DNA of 64,000 nt from Salinivibrio kushneri (GCF_005280275.1 NZ_CP040021.1:1079001-1143000); one strand, 5' to 3'; numbered from the stretch's first letter, positions 1 to 8,000 are shown. Translations and numbers: made by a program. Notes: generated by a model from the letters alone, not told the origin.

Positions 1-1111
1 CCACATGACCGAAATTGCGCGCACCATCTTGAATGATTCGATGGACGTGCACGCGGGTCGTGCGATTCAGTTAGGGCCACTTAACTACATCGGCCATCAT
101 TACTTTGGTATTCCGGTGGCCATCACCGTGGAAGGCGCGAACATTCTTACCCGCAACCTCATGATCTTTGGTCAGGGGGCGACCCGTTGTCACCCTTACG
201 TGCTCGAAGAGATGGAAGCGGCGGCGAACCCAGACCAAGAGGCCGGCGCCCAAGCGTTTGATAAATTACTGTTCAAACACATTGGCCATGCCACCAAAAA
301 CAGCGTGATGGGGCTGGTCAACGCGCTGACCGGATCACTGACCAACCGCGCACCGGTGAGTGGCGAGACGGCCAAATACTATCGTCACCTTACCCGCATG
401 AGTCGTGCACTGGCGGTGACCACTGATGTGGCGATGTTGTCACTGGGCGGTGAGCTGAAACGCCGAGAAATGCTATCCGCGCGTCTGGGGGACGTTCTGA
501 GCCATCTGTATATGGCGTCGGCGACGTTGAAGCGTTATGAAGATGAGGGCCGTCCGAGCCAAGATCTGCCGATGGTGCACTATGCGCTGCAATATTGCCT
601 AGCCCAGTGTGCCAAAGCGTTTGATGGGGCCTTTAATAACTTCCCTGCCAAAGGGGTGGGCCGCAGCCTACGTGTGCTATTGTTCCCGCTCGGCATGCAC
701 TACAAAATGCCCTCTGACAAGCTGCTTAATCAGATTGCCGAGCAGTTAATGACACCGAGCGCAGAGCGCGACCGTTGGACGCACTTATGCTATGTGGGCG
801 ACAAAGCCGACGATCCGGTGGCGGTGATGGAGCGTGCGTTTACTGCGATGTGGGCGTGTCGTGACACCGAAAAAGCCCTGATCAAAGCGGTGAAAGCCAA
901 GCAGATTGATGGCAAAGCCAGCTTGGCGGATCGCTCGCAACAAGCGGTTGAGCAAAACCTCATCACCGCTGATGCGCGTGACAAACTGCTAGAGGCTGAT
1001 GCACTGCGTGCTTATGCGGTGCAAGTGGATGACTTTAAAGCCGAATGGTTTACCTCTAGCCAGTTAGAAGGCGGTGCCATTGCCAAGCCCAATCCAAGCA
1101 AAGCGGCATAA
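1..1111 (+). CDS. fadE: Acyl-CoA dehydrogenase FadE, C-terminal part (5' end outside window)
   Basis: This is the last ~369 residues of a long (about 800 aa) proteobacterial acyl-CoA dehydrogenase, which catalyses the FAD-dependent first step of fatty acid beta-oxidation. The frame is open through base 1, so the gene starts upstream; the ATG at 5 is internal. The segment GPLNYIGHHYFGIPVAITVE followed by GANILTRNLMIFGQGA is characteristic of FadE, and the C-terminal region matches the extra helical domain found only in this long family. The stop at 1109-1111 is followed at once by a strong terminator, so the gene ends its transcription unit. The identification is firm; only the N-terminal half is unseen. 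Confidence 0.93.
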   Translation, partial: HMTEIARTILNDSMDVHAGRAIQLGPLNYIGHHYFGIPVAITVEGANILTRNLMIFGQGATRCHPYVLEEMEAAANPDQEAGAQAFDKLLFKHIGHATKNSVMGLVNALTGSLTNRAPVSGETAKYYRHLTRMSRALAVTTDVAMLSLGGELKRREMLSARLGDVLSHLYMASATLKRYEDEGRPSQDLPMVHYALQYCLAQCAKAFDGAFNNFPAKGVGRSLRVLLFPLGMHYKMPSDKLLNQIAEQLMTPSAERDRWTHLCYVGDKADDPVAVMERAFTAMWACRDTEKALIKAVKAKQIDGKASLADRSQQAVEQNLITADARDKLLEADALRAYAVQVDDFKAEWFTSSQLEGGAIAKPNPSKAA

Positions 1112-1129
1112 AGGTCGCGAACTTGCGCC

Positions 1130-1162
1130 AAAAAGCGTCTGCACCTCGCAGGCGCTTTTTTA
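1130..1162 (+). terminator. Rho-independent terminator of fadE
   Basis: AAAAGCGTCTG and CAGGCGCTTTT form a stem (one G-T pair) with a short loop, followed by a T run. It begins about 20 bases after the fadE stop codon. Confidence 0.85.
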
Positions 1163-1323
1163 TTGGCGCTGACACTTGGGGCCACAATGCTGAGATCTTG
1201 CCCACTATTCTTGCCTGCAACACCTCCAACCACTGGGTATTTTTGCCCTTTTTCCGTAAAAGGGGATGCATAGGCAGGCGTTAGTATTTATCCTTAGCCT
1301 CAATTTTGTGAGGGACGTTGAAT

Positions 1324-2526
1324 ATGATCATCAAACCTAAAATTCGTGGATTTATCTGTACGACGACACATCCCGTTGGTTGTGAAGCCAACGTAAAAGA
1401 GCAAATTGACTACACCAAAGCGCAAGGCCCGATTGCCAATGCGCCTAAGCGTGTACTGGTTGTGGGTGCCTCCAGCGGCTATGGCTTGTCCTCACGCATT
1501 GCGGCAGCCTTTGGTGGCGGCGCTGCAACCATTGGCGTGTTCTTTGAAAAACCCGGCACCGAGAAAAAGCCTGGCACCGCAGGCTGGTACAACTCAGCCG
1601 CGTTCGACAAATTTGCCAAGCAAGAAGGCCTGTATTCAAAAAGCCTGAACGGCGATGCCTTCTCGCATGAGGCCAAGCAAAAAACGATTGATTTGATCAA
1701 GCAAGACTTGGGTCAAATCGACATGGTGGTGTACTCGCTAGCTTCGCCAGTGCGTAAGCTACCTGACAGTGGTGAGCTGGTGCGTTCGTCACTCAAACCT
1801 ATCGGAGAGACCTACACCTCAACCGCGGTAGACACCAACAAAGATGAAATCATCGAAGCCAGTGTTGAACCGGCCACCGAGCAAGAGATTCAAGATACCG
1901 TTACCGTGATGGGCGGCGAAGACTGGGAGCTTTGGATCAACGCTCTTAATGACGCCGGTGTCCTTGCTGAAGGCTGTAAAACTGTCGCTTACAGCTACAT
2001 TGGTACAGAGCTTACCTGGCCAATCTACTGGGAAGGCGCGCTAGGTAAAGCGAAAATGGACTTAGACCGTGCTGCCAACGCGCTAAACCAAACGCTTTCA
2101 GCTAAAGGCGGTAGCGCCAACGTGGCGGTACTCAAAAGCGTGGTCACCCAAGCCAGCTCAGCGATCCCGGTGATGCCGCTTTATATCGCCATGGTATTCA
2201 CGAAAATGCGCGAAGAAGGCGTCCATGAAGGCTGCATGGAGCAAATCTATCGCATGTTTACTCAGCGCCTCTATCAAGCCGATGGCAGCGATCCAGAGGT
2301 AGATAGCGAGCGTCGCTTGCGTTTAGATGACCTAGAGCTGCGCGAAGACATTCAGCAGCACTGTCGCGATCTGTGGCCACAGATCACCACAGAGAACCTC
2401 ACCGAGCTGACTGACTATAAAGAATACAAAGCCGAGTTCTTGAAGCTATTTGGCTTTGGCGTTGAAGGCGTAGACTACGACGCAGACGTGAGCCCGGTAG
2501 TGGAATTTGATGTCGAAAACATCTAA
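1324..2526 (+). CDS. fabV: Trans-2-enoyl-ACP reductase FabV (NADH)
   Basis: This 400-aa protein is the FabV-type enoyl-ACP reductase of type II fatty acid synthesis, the triclosan-tolerant alternative to FabI. The N-terminus [20 protein letters not shown] is typical of the family and sets the start at the ATG at 1324; the in-frame TTG at 1318 is too close to the Shine-Dalgarno GAGGG. A Rossmann glycine motif (VGASSGYG) lies near residue 47. The FabV signature Tyr-x8-Lys is visible as [10 protein letters not shown] near residues 235-244. Length agrees with the family (about 400 aa). It is a single gene with its own terminator. Confidence 0.97.
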   Translation: MIIKPKIRGFICTTTHPVGCEANVKEQIDYTKAQGPIANAPKRVLVVGASSGYGLSSRIAAAFGGGAATIGVFFEKPGTEKKPGTAGWYNSAAFDKFAKQEGLYSKSLNGDAFSHEAKQKTIDLIKQDLGQIDMVVYSLASPVRKLPDSGELVRSSLKPIGETYTSTAVDTNKDEIIEASVEPATEQEIQDTVTVMGGEDWELWINALNDAGVLAEGCKTVAYSYIGTELTWPIYWEGALGKAKMDLDRAANALNQTLSAKGGSANVAVLKSVVTQASSAIPVMPLYIAMVFTKMREEGVHEGCMEQIYRMFTQRLYQADGSDPEVDSERRLRLDDLELREDIQQHCRDLWPQITTENLTELTDYKEYKAEFLKLFGFGVEGVDYDADVSPVVEFDVENI

Positions 2527-2545
2527 AACCGCTTAGCAAACTCCC

Positions 2546-2579
2546 AAAAGAGGTCAGCCAAACACTGGCCTCTTTTTTA
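2546..2579 (+). terminator. Rho-independent terminator of fabV
   Basis: GAGGTCAG pairs with CTGGCCTC (one G-T pair) and is followed by seven Ts, 20 bases after the fabV stop. Confidence 0.85.
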
Positions 2580-2665
2580 TTGGCTGAAAGCTAACCAAAC
2601 GCACCCTAAATAATGGTTTTTTACTTTACAAGCCAACCCCAACCCAATAATATACGCCGCGTTCC

Positions 2666-2756
2666 GGAGAGATGGCTGAGTGGTTGAAAGCACCGGTCTT
2701 GAAAACCGGCAAGGGTTAATAGCCCTTCTAGGGTTCGAATCCCTATCTCTCCGCCA
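2666..2756 (+). tRNA. tRNA-Ser (anticodon UGA)
   Basis: A 91-nt class II tRNA with encoded CCA. The acceptor stem GGAGAGA pairs with TCTCTCC, the anticodon stem ACCGG/CCGGC encloses a loop with TGA, there is a long variable arm, and the T-arm contains GGTTCGAAT. The long variable arm and UGA anticodon identify serine. It lies between fabV and the integron integrase gene. Confidence 0.96.
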
Positions 2757-2763
2757 CATATAG

Positions 2764-2795
2764 AAAAGCCGCTGCTCAGTCAGCGGCTTTTTTGC
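2764..2795 (+). terminator. Rho-independent terminator of tRNA-Ser
   Basis: AAAAGCCGCTG and CAGCGGCTTTT form a perfect stem, followed by further Ts, just after the tRNA CCA end. Confidence 0.85.
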
Positions 2796-2948
2796 GTTTA
2801 TACTCCCAAAAATTTCTAAATTCTGACCCCGCCAACATTTTAGACCCCTTTGCCTAAACACATTGCCCAGCGCCTGATAACCTAGCCCACAAAAATTGCC
2901 CTGTAAGGCCTTTTGGACGCCGCAAACCAAAGGGCGGTAGCGTGGGTA

Positions 2949-3908
2949 TTAAAGCAAATCCATTGGGCTTGTTGTGCCCGCAAATTGCTGACCAATCACA
3001 TGGGTATAGATCTGCGTGGTAGAGAGGTCGGTATGGCCCAATAAGGTTTGAATGGTGCGAATATCGTAACCCGCCAAAAGCATCTGCGTGGCAAAGCTAT
3101 GGCGAAACGTATGACAGGTAACGTGCTTATGGGTGACACCGGCCCTTTGCACGGCTCGATTCAAGGCTTTACGCACATTGGAATCATGCAGATGATGTCG
3201 GCAGAGCTTATTAGACACTGGGTGGTGGCAATAATTGTAAGAGGGAAAAATAAACATCCATCCTGTCTTGCGGTACGCATTGGGGTATTTTCTATCCAGC
3301 GCGTAAGGCATGGAGGGTCCGATACCTTTTTGATTGTCGCTTTGCTGAATGTCGACAGCTCTTTCACATAATGTATGTAACTCACCGGCTAATTGATTAG
3401 GCAGCAAGGTGGTGCGTGATTTTCCACCTTTGCCATTATGAACAGTGATCGCGTTATGATTAAAATCCAAATCCTTGATGCGTAGCCTCAAGCACTCATT
3501 GATGCGTAGGCCACTGCCGTACATAAGCCCACAAATCAGCTTATCTCTTGCGCCAAGGTAGGCAAAAATTCTGGCAACTTCCTCTTTACTGAGCACAATT
3601 GGAATTCGCGGCGATTTTTTGGATGGACTAAACGCAATCTTACCTAGCGGCTGGTCTAAAAACTGGTTGTATAGAAAGGCCAGTGCATTAAGTGCAACCT
3701 TTTGCGTATTCGGTGAAATTTGTTGCGCATTGGCCAAATAAGACAGAAACGTTTTTACATCCTCATCACTGAGCTCTGTCGGATGTTGCTTATGATGGAA
3801 AAGGATAAATCGGCGCACCCAATATAGGTAACTCTTCTCAGTTTTGATCGCATAGCCTCGCCGCCTGAGCTCGTGCTGAAGGCTTGCCATAAACGGGCTT
3901 TTGCTCAT
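2949..3908 (-). CDS. intI: Integron integrase IntI (IntIA type tyrosine recombinase)
   Basis: This 319-aa site-specific recombinase catalyses attI x attC and attC x attC exchange of gene cassettes. Catalytic residues are visible: R135 (GSGLRINE), H266-x2-R269 (HTFRHSFAT), H292 (LLGHTD) and nucleophile Y301. The extra segment unique to integron integrases is present around residues 200-245 (ALDRKYPNAYRKTGWMFIFP, LCRHHLHDS), which separates it from phage and Xer enzymes. Length is normal and there is no internal stop. The gene reads away from the cassette array, as in Vibrio chromosomal integrons, with attI on the other side. A perfect LexA box sits just upstream of the start, so SOS control is likely. 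Confidence 0.95.
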   Translation of the reverse strand: MSKSPFMASLQHELRRRGYAIKTEKSYLYWVRRFILFHHKQHPTELSDEDVKTFLSYLANAQQISPNTQKVALNALAFLYNQFLDQPLGKIAFSPSKKSPRIPIVLSKEEVARIFAYLGARDKLICGLMYGSGLRINECLRLRIKDLDFNHNAITVHNGKGGKSRTTLLPNQLAGELHTLCERAVDIQQSDNQKGIGPSMPYALDRKYPNAYRKTGWMFIFPSYNYCHHPVSNKLCRHHLHDSNVRKALNRAVQRAGVTHKHVTCHTFRHSFATQMLLAGYDIRTIQTLLGHTDLSTTQIYTHVIGQQFAGTTSPMDLL

Positions 3909-3930
3909 GATCCTTTCCCTCCATCTAAGA

Positions 3931-3946
3931 CTGTTTATTCATACAG
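3931..3946 (-). promoter_or_regulatory. LexA (SOS) box of the integrase gene
   Basis: CTGTTTATTCATACAG is a perfect match to CTGT-N8-ACAG, 23-38 bases upstream of the intI start codon. LexA control of integrase genes is established for Vibrio and mobile integrons. Confidence 0.85.
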
Positions 3947-4227
3947 CTTATTGGTAGAGAAAGCCAAATAGTGTGCACACTTTTTCGAGACACATTCACA
4001 TTATCGCCGAAAGATAAATTATTAGTGCAATATAATCAGAGGGTTACAAGTTATCCTTTGAGGATAATGCGAACGCCTTGTCCGGGATAGGCGGCGTGCA
4101 CACTTTCGCAGACAAGGTGATTGCTTCAAGCGGTAAAAATGTGTTTAATTATAATTAGTTAGTTAAAAAATGACGCGTATAACGGTTTTGACAAATCGAG
4201 CACGCGCACTAATACAATGTTAGGGCG
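3947..4227. other. Integrase leader and attI region
   Basis: This 280-bp gene-free stretch lies between intI and the first cassette, where attI must be. The recombination point is inside GTTAGGG at 4219-4225, after the first G. The exact attI limits and the integrase-binding direct repeats cannot be fixed by eye. Two copies of GTGCACACTTT (3973-3983 and 4096-4106), each followed by a CGAGACA/CGCAGACA-like sequence, lie in this region. A cassette promoter (Pc) reading rightwards is expected here but I could not identify one with confidence. Confidence 0.65.
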
Positions 4228-4241
4228 CAAGGAGTAAAGTG

Positions 4242-4610
4242 ATGATTAGTCACATAGATCATATTGTCCTTACAGTTTCCGACATAGAAAAATCAGTAGA
4301 TTTTTACAAGCGGGTTTTGTGCATGGATGAAGTCACTTTTTCCAACGGTCGGAAAGCTGTAACGTTTGGAAATCAGAAAATTAACTTTCAGCTTCTGGGT
4401 CAAGAACCACGAAATATAGCCAATGTGGGTTCAGGTGATATTTGCTTAATTACTGATTGGTCATTGGCTTCAGTGATAGAGCATTTGGTCAAAGAAAATG
4501 TCAAGATCATTGAGGGACCCGTAGAAAAATCAGGAGCTGTTGGTTCAATCCAATCGGTCTATTTTTTGGATCTTGATAAGAATTTAATCGAAGTCAGCGT
4601 ATACCAATAG
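4242..4610 (+). CDS. VOC (glyoxalase/bleomycin-resistance fold) protein, cassette 1
   Basis: This 122-aa single-domain protein has the vicinal-oxygen-chelate fold: it opens with MISHIDHIVLTVSDIEKSVD, with the first metal-ligand-type His near residue 7, and ends with LDLDKNLIEVSVY carrying the usual acidic residue. The family includes glyoxalase-like enzymes and fosfomycin/bleomycin resistance proteins; the substrate cannot be read from sequence. The start is the ATG at 4242, seven bases after AAGGAG; a GTG directly before it is less well placed. It is the first cassette after attI, the position most likely to be expressed from an integron promoter. Confidence 0.85.
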   Translation: MISHIDHIVLTVSDIEKSVDFYKRVLCMDEVTFSNGRKAVTFGNQKINFQLLGQEPRNIANVGSGDICLITDWSLASVIEHLVKENVKIIEGPVEKSGAVGSIQSVYFLDLDKNLIEVSVYQ

Positions 4611-4615
4611 GTTCT

Positions 4616-4745
4616 GCGCCCTAACAATAAAATTTAAGGGTGATTCACAACGCTAATCGCTCTCACTTCAAGCAAGTTTAGTGTTTATGGCACAATGCAT
4701 TAGGCAGGTGGTTAGCGTTGTTCACACCTTAATTTGGCGTTAGCT
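4616..4745 (+). repeat. attC site of cassette 1 (long, VCR-like type, copy A)
   Basis: The R'' box at 4616-4625 (GCGCCCTAAC) is the exact complement of the start of cassette 1 (GTTAGGGCGC), as expected for one cassette. The site is about 125 bp, internally palindromic (GGTGATTCACAACGCTAA near one end, TTAGCGTTGTTCACACC near the other) and ends at GTTAGCTT with the crossover after G4739. A near-identical copy ends cassette 3. Confidence 0.9.
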
Positions 4746-4766
4746 TCATAAGGAGACAAAACCTCA

Positions 4767-5525
4767 GTGTGGAAATTCTCAGGAACCATTAGCTATACCT
4801 GCGATACCTGTGGAGATACTGGAGAATTTCCAATTGACGATTTTTCTATCGAATGTTTCGGTGGGTCAGAGCGTCAGATGGGGGCTGAAAATCTTTATGA
4901 AATCTTGTATGAATTTGATTGCCCTGAATGCAGTTCATCAATTTCATTGCATTTTGAAGCATCTGAATATCCGATAGAGTTCTTGAATTTTGTATTAAAT
5001 AAAACAGCAGGCGCTCAAACCACTGGTGAACCGGAAATGGAACACCTCCGCGAAATATATAGTGCGGAAGATTTATTCCATTTGCATGAGTCAATTTCAG
5101 AACTTATTTCGGCGTTGAAGCAAAGCCAATACCTGCTAGATGAAGTAACTACGAGACAATTTGAAGAAATCGTAGCAGAGGTATTTAGGTCAAAAGGATT
5201 TGAAGTTGACCTCACCAAAAGAACACGTGATGGTGGGAAAGACATTATCGCTGTTCACACTGACGGAATTGGGATTAAGAACAAATATTTTGTTGAATGC
5301 AAGCGCTACGCCGAATCGAATAAGATCAGTGTAGATGTTGTTCGCACTCTGTATGGCGTTATGAATACAATGGACGGTCCAAACAAGGCAATCATTGTAA
5401 CTACGTCTACTTTTACCGATGATGCGAGAAAATTTGTCAAACAAGAGGCAAGAAGTAGCTGGGATTTGGCGCTAGTCGATAGAATCCAGTTATTGGATTG
5501 GTTGGATGGCTATAAAGAAAGCTAA
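4767..5525 (+). CDS. Zinc-ribbon plus Mrr-type restriction endonuclease-like protein, cassette 2
   Basis: This 252-aa protein has an N-terminal part with paired cysteines (CDTC near residue 11 and CPEC near residue 52), likely a zinc ribbon. The C-terminal domain is of the Mrr/PD-(D/E)xK type: FEEIVAEVFRSKGFEV near residue 133, then GGKDIIAV and VECKRYAES, which give the D...ExK catalytic pattern. Mrr enzymes cut modified foreign DNA; that role here is an inference. Translation probably starts at GTG 4767, about 11 bases after AGGAG, giving MWKFSGT. It fills one integron cassette by itself with no methylase partner. It could be a stand-alone anti-phage or anti-plasmid gene. Confidence 0.8.
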   Translation: MWKFSGTISYTCDTCGDTGEFPIDDFSIECFGGSERQMGAENLYEILYEFDCPECSSSISLHFEASEYPIEFLNFVLNKTAGAQTTGEPEMEHLREIYSAEDLFHLHESISELISALKQSQYLLDEVTTRQFEEIVAEVFRSKGFEVDLTKRTRDGGKDIIAVHTDGIGIKNKYFVECKRYAESNKISVDVVRTLYGVMNTMDGPNKAIIVTTSTFTDDARKFVKQEARSSWDLALVDRIQLLDWLDGYKES

Positions 5526-5600
5526 CAATGCCGTTAACTCGGACGCATTTTCCGTTCGCTGCGCTAACTACAAATGCGCCGGTTACGGCTGGCGTTAGTT
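5519..5600 (+). repeat. attC site of cassette 2 (short type)
   Basis: AAGCTAAC at 5519-5526 is complementary to the cassette 2 start GTTAGCTT. The site is about 80 bp and runs to GTTAGTTG, crossover after G5594. It is unrelated in sequence to the long attC sites either side, so this cassette has a different origin. The R'' box directly overlaps the stop codon of the Mrr-like gene. Confidence 0.85.
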
Positions 5601-5636
5601 GCTAGGTGAAAAATTAGGTTGTTGGAGATAATCAAG

Positions 5637-5876
5637 TTGGTTCAAATATACGGCGCTGAAGAGACCAAAGCGTTCTGTTGTAATTGCAAAAAGGTGACGC
5701 TTCATAAGTATGAAAGCTTCTCTAAATCTAATGAAGCCACGGCAAAAGAAGTTAAGGGTTTCTTTTCTGGCTTATTTGCAGCAATAGCGAATGCTTTAAT
5801 GGAGGGTGAGCATTCAGGTGATTACAAGTGCAAAGTCTGCGGTACAAACTTACATACACCAGACTACCTAGATTAA
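5637..5876 (+). CDS. Small zinc-ribbon protein, cassette 3
   Basis: This 79-aa protein has two Cys-x2-Cys pairs (CCNC near residue 14 and CKVC near residue 67) that together would bind one zinc ion. Between them lies a mildly hydrophobic stretch (GFFSGLFAAIANAL) that may be an amphipathic helix. I do not recognise a named family. TTG at 5637 is chosen as start because GGAG lies nine bases upstream; the earlier TTG codons lack a ribosome-binding site. It is alone in its cassette. A nucleic-acid or protein-binding role is possible but unproven. Confidence 0.6.
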   Translation: MVQIYGAEETKAFCCNCKKVTLHKYESFSKSNEATAKEVKGFFSGLFAAIANALMEGEHSGDYKCKVCGTNLHTPDYLD

Positions 5877-5906
5877 GGTTGTAGATCTCGGCAGGTGGTA
5901 AGTTTC

Positions 5907-6028
5907 ACAACTAACAATAAAATTTAAGGGTGATTCACAACGCTAATCGCTCTCACTTCAAGCAAGTTTATTGTTTATGGCACAATGCTTTAGGTAGGTG
6001 GTTAGCGTTGTTCACACCTTAATTTGGC
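5907..6028 (+). repeat. attC site of cassette 3 (VCR-like type, copy B), interrupted by an IS
   Basis: ACAACTAAC at 5907-5915 complements the start of cassette 3 (GTTAGTTG). From 5912 the sequence repeats copy A (4622-4738) with about three differences over 117 bp. It stops at AATTTGGC, where copy A continues with GTTAGC. The missing R' end, in the form GTTATGC, reappears at 7375 beyond the insertion sequence. Confidence 0.9.
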
Positions 6029-6043
6029 TACATGGATTCCCCC

Positions 6044-6282
6044 GTTCGTCAAGCATCCGCGAAGCGTATTGAGTTTGGTTTGGACTGCCGCTCTACATTC
6101 GGCCTTTTACTGACTCACGTCATGGCCCTGATGACATTGCGCGGTTGCAGTGCCTAATTCGTTAGAAGGCATCAAGGTGCCCGCCGCATTAACAGGCTCT
6201 CTGCAAATGGTCTTCACCGATACTCATCAACTTGCGTGTGCAATGACCCGGTTGGTGTATTTCTCCTTACGACAGCGACGAG
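6044..6282 (-). ncRNA. Putative guide RNA (seekRNA/bridge RNA) region of the IS
   Basis: The 239 bases between the transposase stop and the inverted repeat have no credible gene. In IS1111-group elements this 3' end encodes a structured guide RNA used for target choice. Two hairpins are visible. One has GTCAT/ATGAC arms at 6119-6135. The other has TGCCT (6151-6155) pairing with AGGCA (6167-6171) around an 11-base loop. That loop carries ATTCGTTA, identical to the sequence at the right IS/attC junction (7371-7378). Location is known for the family; the RNA and its limits here are inference. Confidence 0.5.
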
Positions 6283-7305
6283 TTAGGCCGCGTAGTCTTG
6301 ATAATCCGTTTGATGGTGCAATAACGCCCACACAATGCGTGCATTTTTGGCCGCGAGAGCGACAATGGCGCGATTCATGCCACGTCGCTCAAGGACATTT
6401 CGCCCCCAGACACTGAGCCTATCTTGCTTATCGCCTAGGTTCGTGATGACGGCTCTCGCACCATGCACTAAGAGCGTTCTGAGGTATTTATCTCCTCGTT
6501 TACTAATACGACCCAATCGCGGTTTTCCTCCGGTTGAGTACTGTTTGGGCACTAATCCAAGCCAAGCAGCAAAGTCTCTACCGGAATCAAACTGCTCGCC
6601 TTTTCCGATAGTGGCGATAATCGCCGTTGCTGTTTGTGGGCCAATGCCGCGAACATTAAGAATACGCTGGGCATTAGGACTGGCCTTGGTAACCATATCG
6701 AAACACTGCTCGGTATCGGCGATACGCTGATTAAGTGTTTGTAGGTGGTCAAAGCAATCTGCCACGACGGCACGAGCGATATCAGGCAGGCCATTTTCTG
6801 CTGCCTCGAGAATGAGTGGTACTTCTCTGTGAATGGCGGCTCGTCCCGTTGGAATAATAATGCCGAACTCTGCCAGTAATGCACGAATACGATTAATGAG
6901 GGCGGTACGTTCATTGACCCAATGCTCACGTACACGATGAGTCGCGAGAATCGCTTGGCGTTCGGGTGACTTAACAGGAATAAACCGGCTATTTGGACGC
7001 TGAACAGCGTCACAAATGGCAACGGCATCGTTCAGGTCATTTTTTCCTTTTGTGCGATAAGGACCGACATACTTTGCGGCCATGATACGGGTATCGTGAC
7101 CGAGCTTGTTGAATTCTCTGGCCCAATAATGTGCCCCACTGCAGGCCTCAATACCTATACACATCGTAGGCATATTTGCTAATGTAGCCAGTAATTTAGC
7201 GCGTGAAACAGATTTATGGAGAATGACTTTTCCGTGGTCATCCACCGCGTGAAGAGAAAAGTGGTGCTTGGCGAGATCAACGCCACAAAAGAATTGAGTA
7301 GACAT
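6283..7305 (-). CDS. IS110 family transposase (IS1111 group)
   Basis: This 340-aa transposase has a RuvC-like N-terminal domain with DEDD residues visible at D10 (CGVDLAKHH), E53 (GIEACSG) and D90/D93 (KNDLNDAVAI). The C-terminal Transposase_20 domain has the helix-hairpin-helix NVRGIGPQTATAIIATIG followed by GRISKRGDKYLRTLLVHGA, which contains the conserved serine region. The start is the ATG at 7305, with GGAG five bases upstream; an upstream in-frame codon lacks support. The frame is intact, so the element may be active. It is transcribed towards the integrase. Confidence 0.93.
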   Translation of the reverse strand: MSTQFFCGVDLAKHHFSLHAVDDHGKVILHKSVSRAKLLATLANMPTMCIGIEACSGAHYWAREFNKLGHDTRIMAAKYVGPYRTKGKNDLNDAVAICDAVQRPNSRFIPVKSPERQAILATHRVREHWVNERTALINRIRALLAEFGIIIPTGRAAIHREVPLILEAAENGLPDIARAVVADCFDHLQTLNQRIADTEQCFDMVTKASPNAQRILNVRGIGPQTATAIIATIGKGEQFDSGRDFAAWLGLVPKQYSTGGKPRLGRISKRGDKYLRTLLVHGARAVITNLGDKQDRLSVWGRNVLERRGMNRAIVALAAKNARIVWALLHHQTDYQDYAA

Positions 7306-7419
7306 GGTTATCTCCGGTATTAAAGGCCGCACCTAAGTGTGGCAGATCTTCAAGAGGGGGAATCCATGTCATTCGTTATGCACATTGACACCTGATGCGT
7401 TACAGGTTACAACAAGGAG

Positions 7420-7698
7420 ATGATTCGAAGCTTTAAACACAAGGGCTTGGCGAAATTCTTCAAGTCCGGCAGCACTGCAGGGATCCAAACCGCTCATGCA
7501 AAGAGGCTTCGGCTTATTCTCGGTAGGCTCAATGCGGCTTCCGGCGCCAAAGATATGGATTTGCCGGGCCTAAGGCTCCACGAACTTTCCGGCAACCGGT
7601 CGGGAATCTGGGCTGTGACGGTAAGGGGTAACTGGCGCGTCACGTTCCGGTTTGAGGATGGAGATGCCGAGGTAGTGAATGACCAAGATTGTCATTGA
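7420..7698 (+). CDS. higB: HigB-type toxin (RelE superfamily), cassette 4
   Basis: This 92-aa protein is a plasmid-maintenance killer (HigB) toxin, a ribosome-dependent mRNA endonuclease by family. It shows the family pattern IRSFKHKGLAKFFKSGSTAG, HAKRLRLILGRL and GIWAVTVRGNWRVTFRFEDG, which includes the catalytic basic/aromatic residues. The end (VVNDQDCH) is slightly atypical against the usual YxDYH. The AAGGAG motif directly abuts the ATG, which is unusually tight spacing. The antitoxin gene follows after 9 bases. Gene order toxin-antitoxin is normal for HigBA. Such pairs stabilise cassette arrays. Confidence 0.92.
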   Translation: MIRSFKHKGLAKFFKSGSTAGIQTAHAKRLRLILGRLNAASGAKDMDLPGLRLHELSGNRSGIWAVTVRGNWRVTFRFEDGDAEVVNDQDCH

Positions 7699-7707
7699 GG
7701 TAACCCT

Positions 7708-7998
7708 ATGTTGATGCACAACCCTCCCCATCCCGGTGAAGTCATACGAGAGCTTTGCCTAGACCCCCTTGGCCTATCTGTTACAGCAGCTGCGGAGGCG
7801 CTCGGGGTGAGCCGGAAAACGTTAAGCGCCGTTTTGAATGGCAAAGCCGGTGTTAGTCCGGAAATGGCTATTAGGCTTTCTATTGCTTTTAATACCTCAT
7901 CGGAGAGCTGGCTAACGCAGCAGTCCCAATATGAACTGTCGCATGCTGAGCAACACCGTAAAGACCTTAGGGTCAAGAAGCTTGTTGCAGCGCAGTAG
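7708..7998 (+). CDS. higA: HigA-type antitoxin (XRE family), cassette 4
   Basis: This 96-aa antitoxin neutralises HigB and represses its own operon. It opens with [20 protein letters not shown], the HigA signature, followed by an XRE helix-turn-helix at about residues 25-60 ([20 protein letters not shown]). A C-terminal stretch, [10 protein letters not shown], is typical of the family. It is co-transcribed with higB, starting 9 bases after the toxin stop, and both occupy one cassette. The pair looks intact. Confidence 0.94.
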   Translation: MLMHNPPHPGEVIRELCLDPLGLSVTAAAEALGVSRKTLSAVLNGKAGVSPEMAIRLSIAFNTSSESWLTQQSQYELSHAEQHRKDLRVKKLVAAQ

Positions 7999-8000
7999 AG

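Larger units (their letters stand above)
6029..7374 (-). mobile_element. IS110-family insertion sequence, IS1111 group, inserted in an attC site
   Basis: A single DEDD transposase gene is flanked by perfect 14-bp inverted repeats: ACATGGATTCCCCC at 6030-6043 and its complement at 7356-7369. Short subterminal repeats, no obvious target duplication and a long non-coding stretch 3' of the transposase are features of the IS1111 group. The element lies exactly between the two halves of the third attC, as in the described IS1111-attC elements that target cassette recombination sites. The outer limits are uncertain by a few bases, because IS1111 elements carry 3-7 bases outside the repeats. Confidence 0.85.

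Noticed and set aside
2577-2930. 117-codon minus-strand open frame over tRNA-Ser
   Set aside because: It runs through the tRNA and its terminator; typical chance frame.
6335-7028. Open frames on both strands inside the IS
   Set aside because: They are alternative frames of the transposase gene and lack family support.
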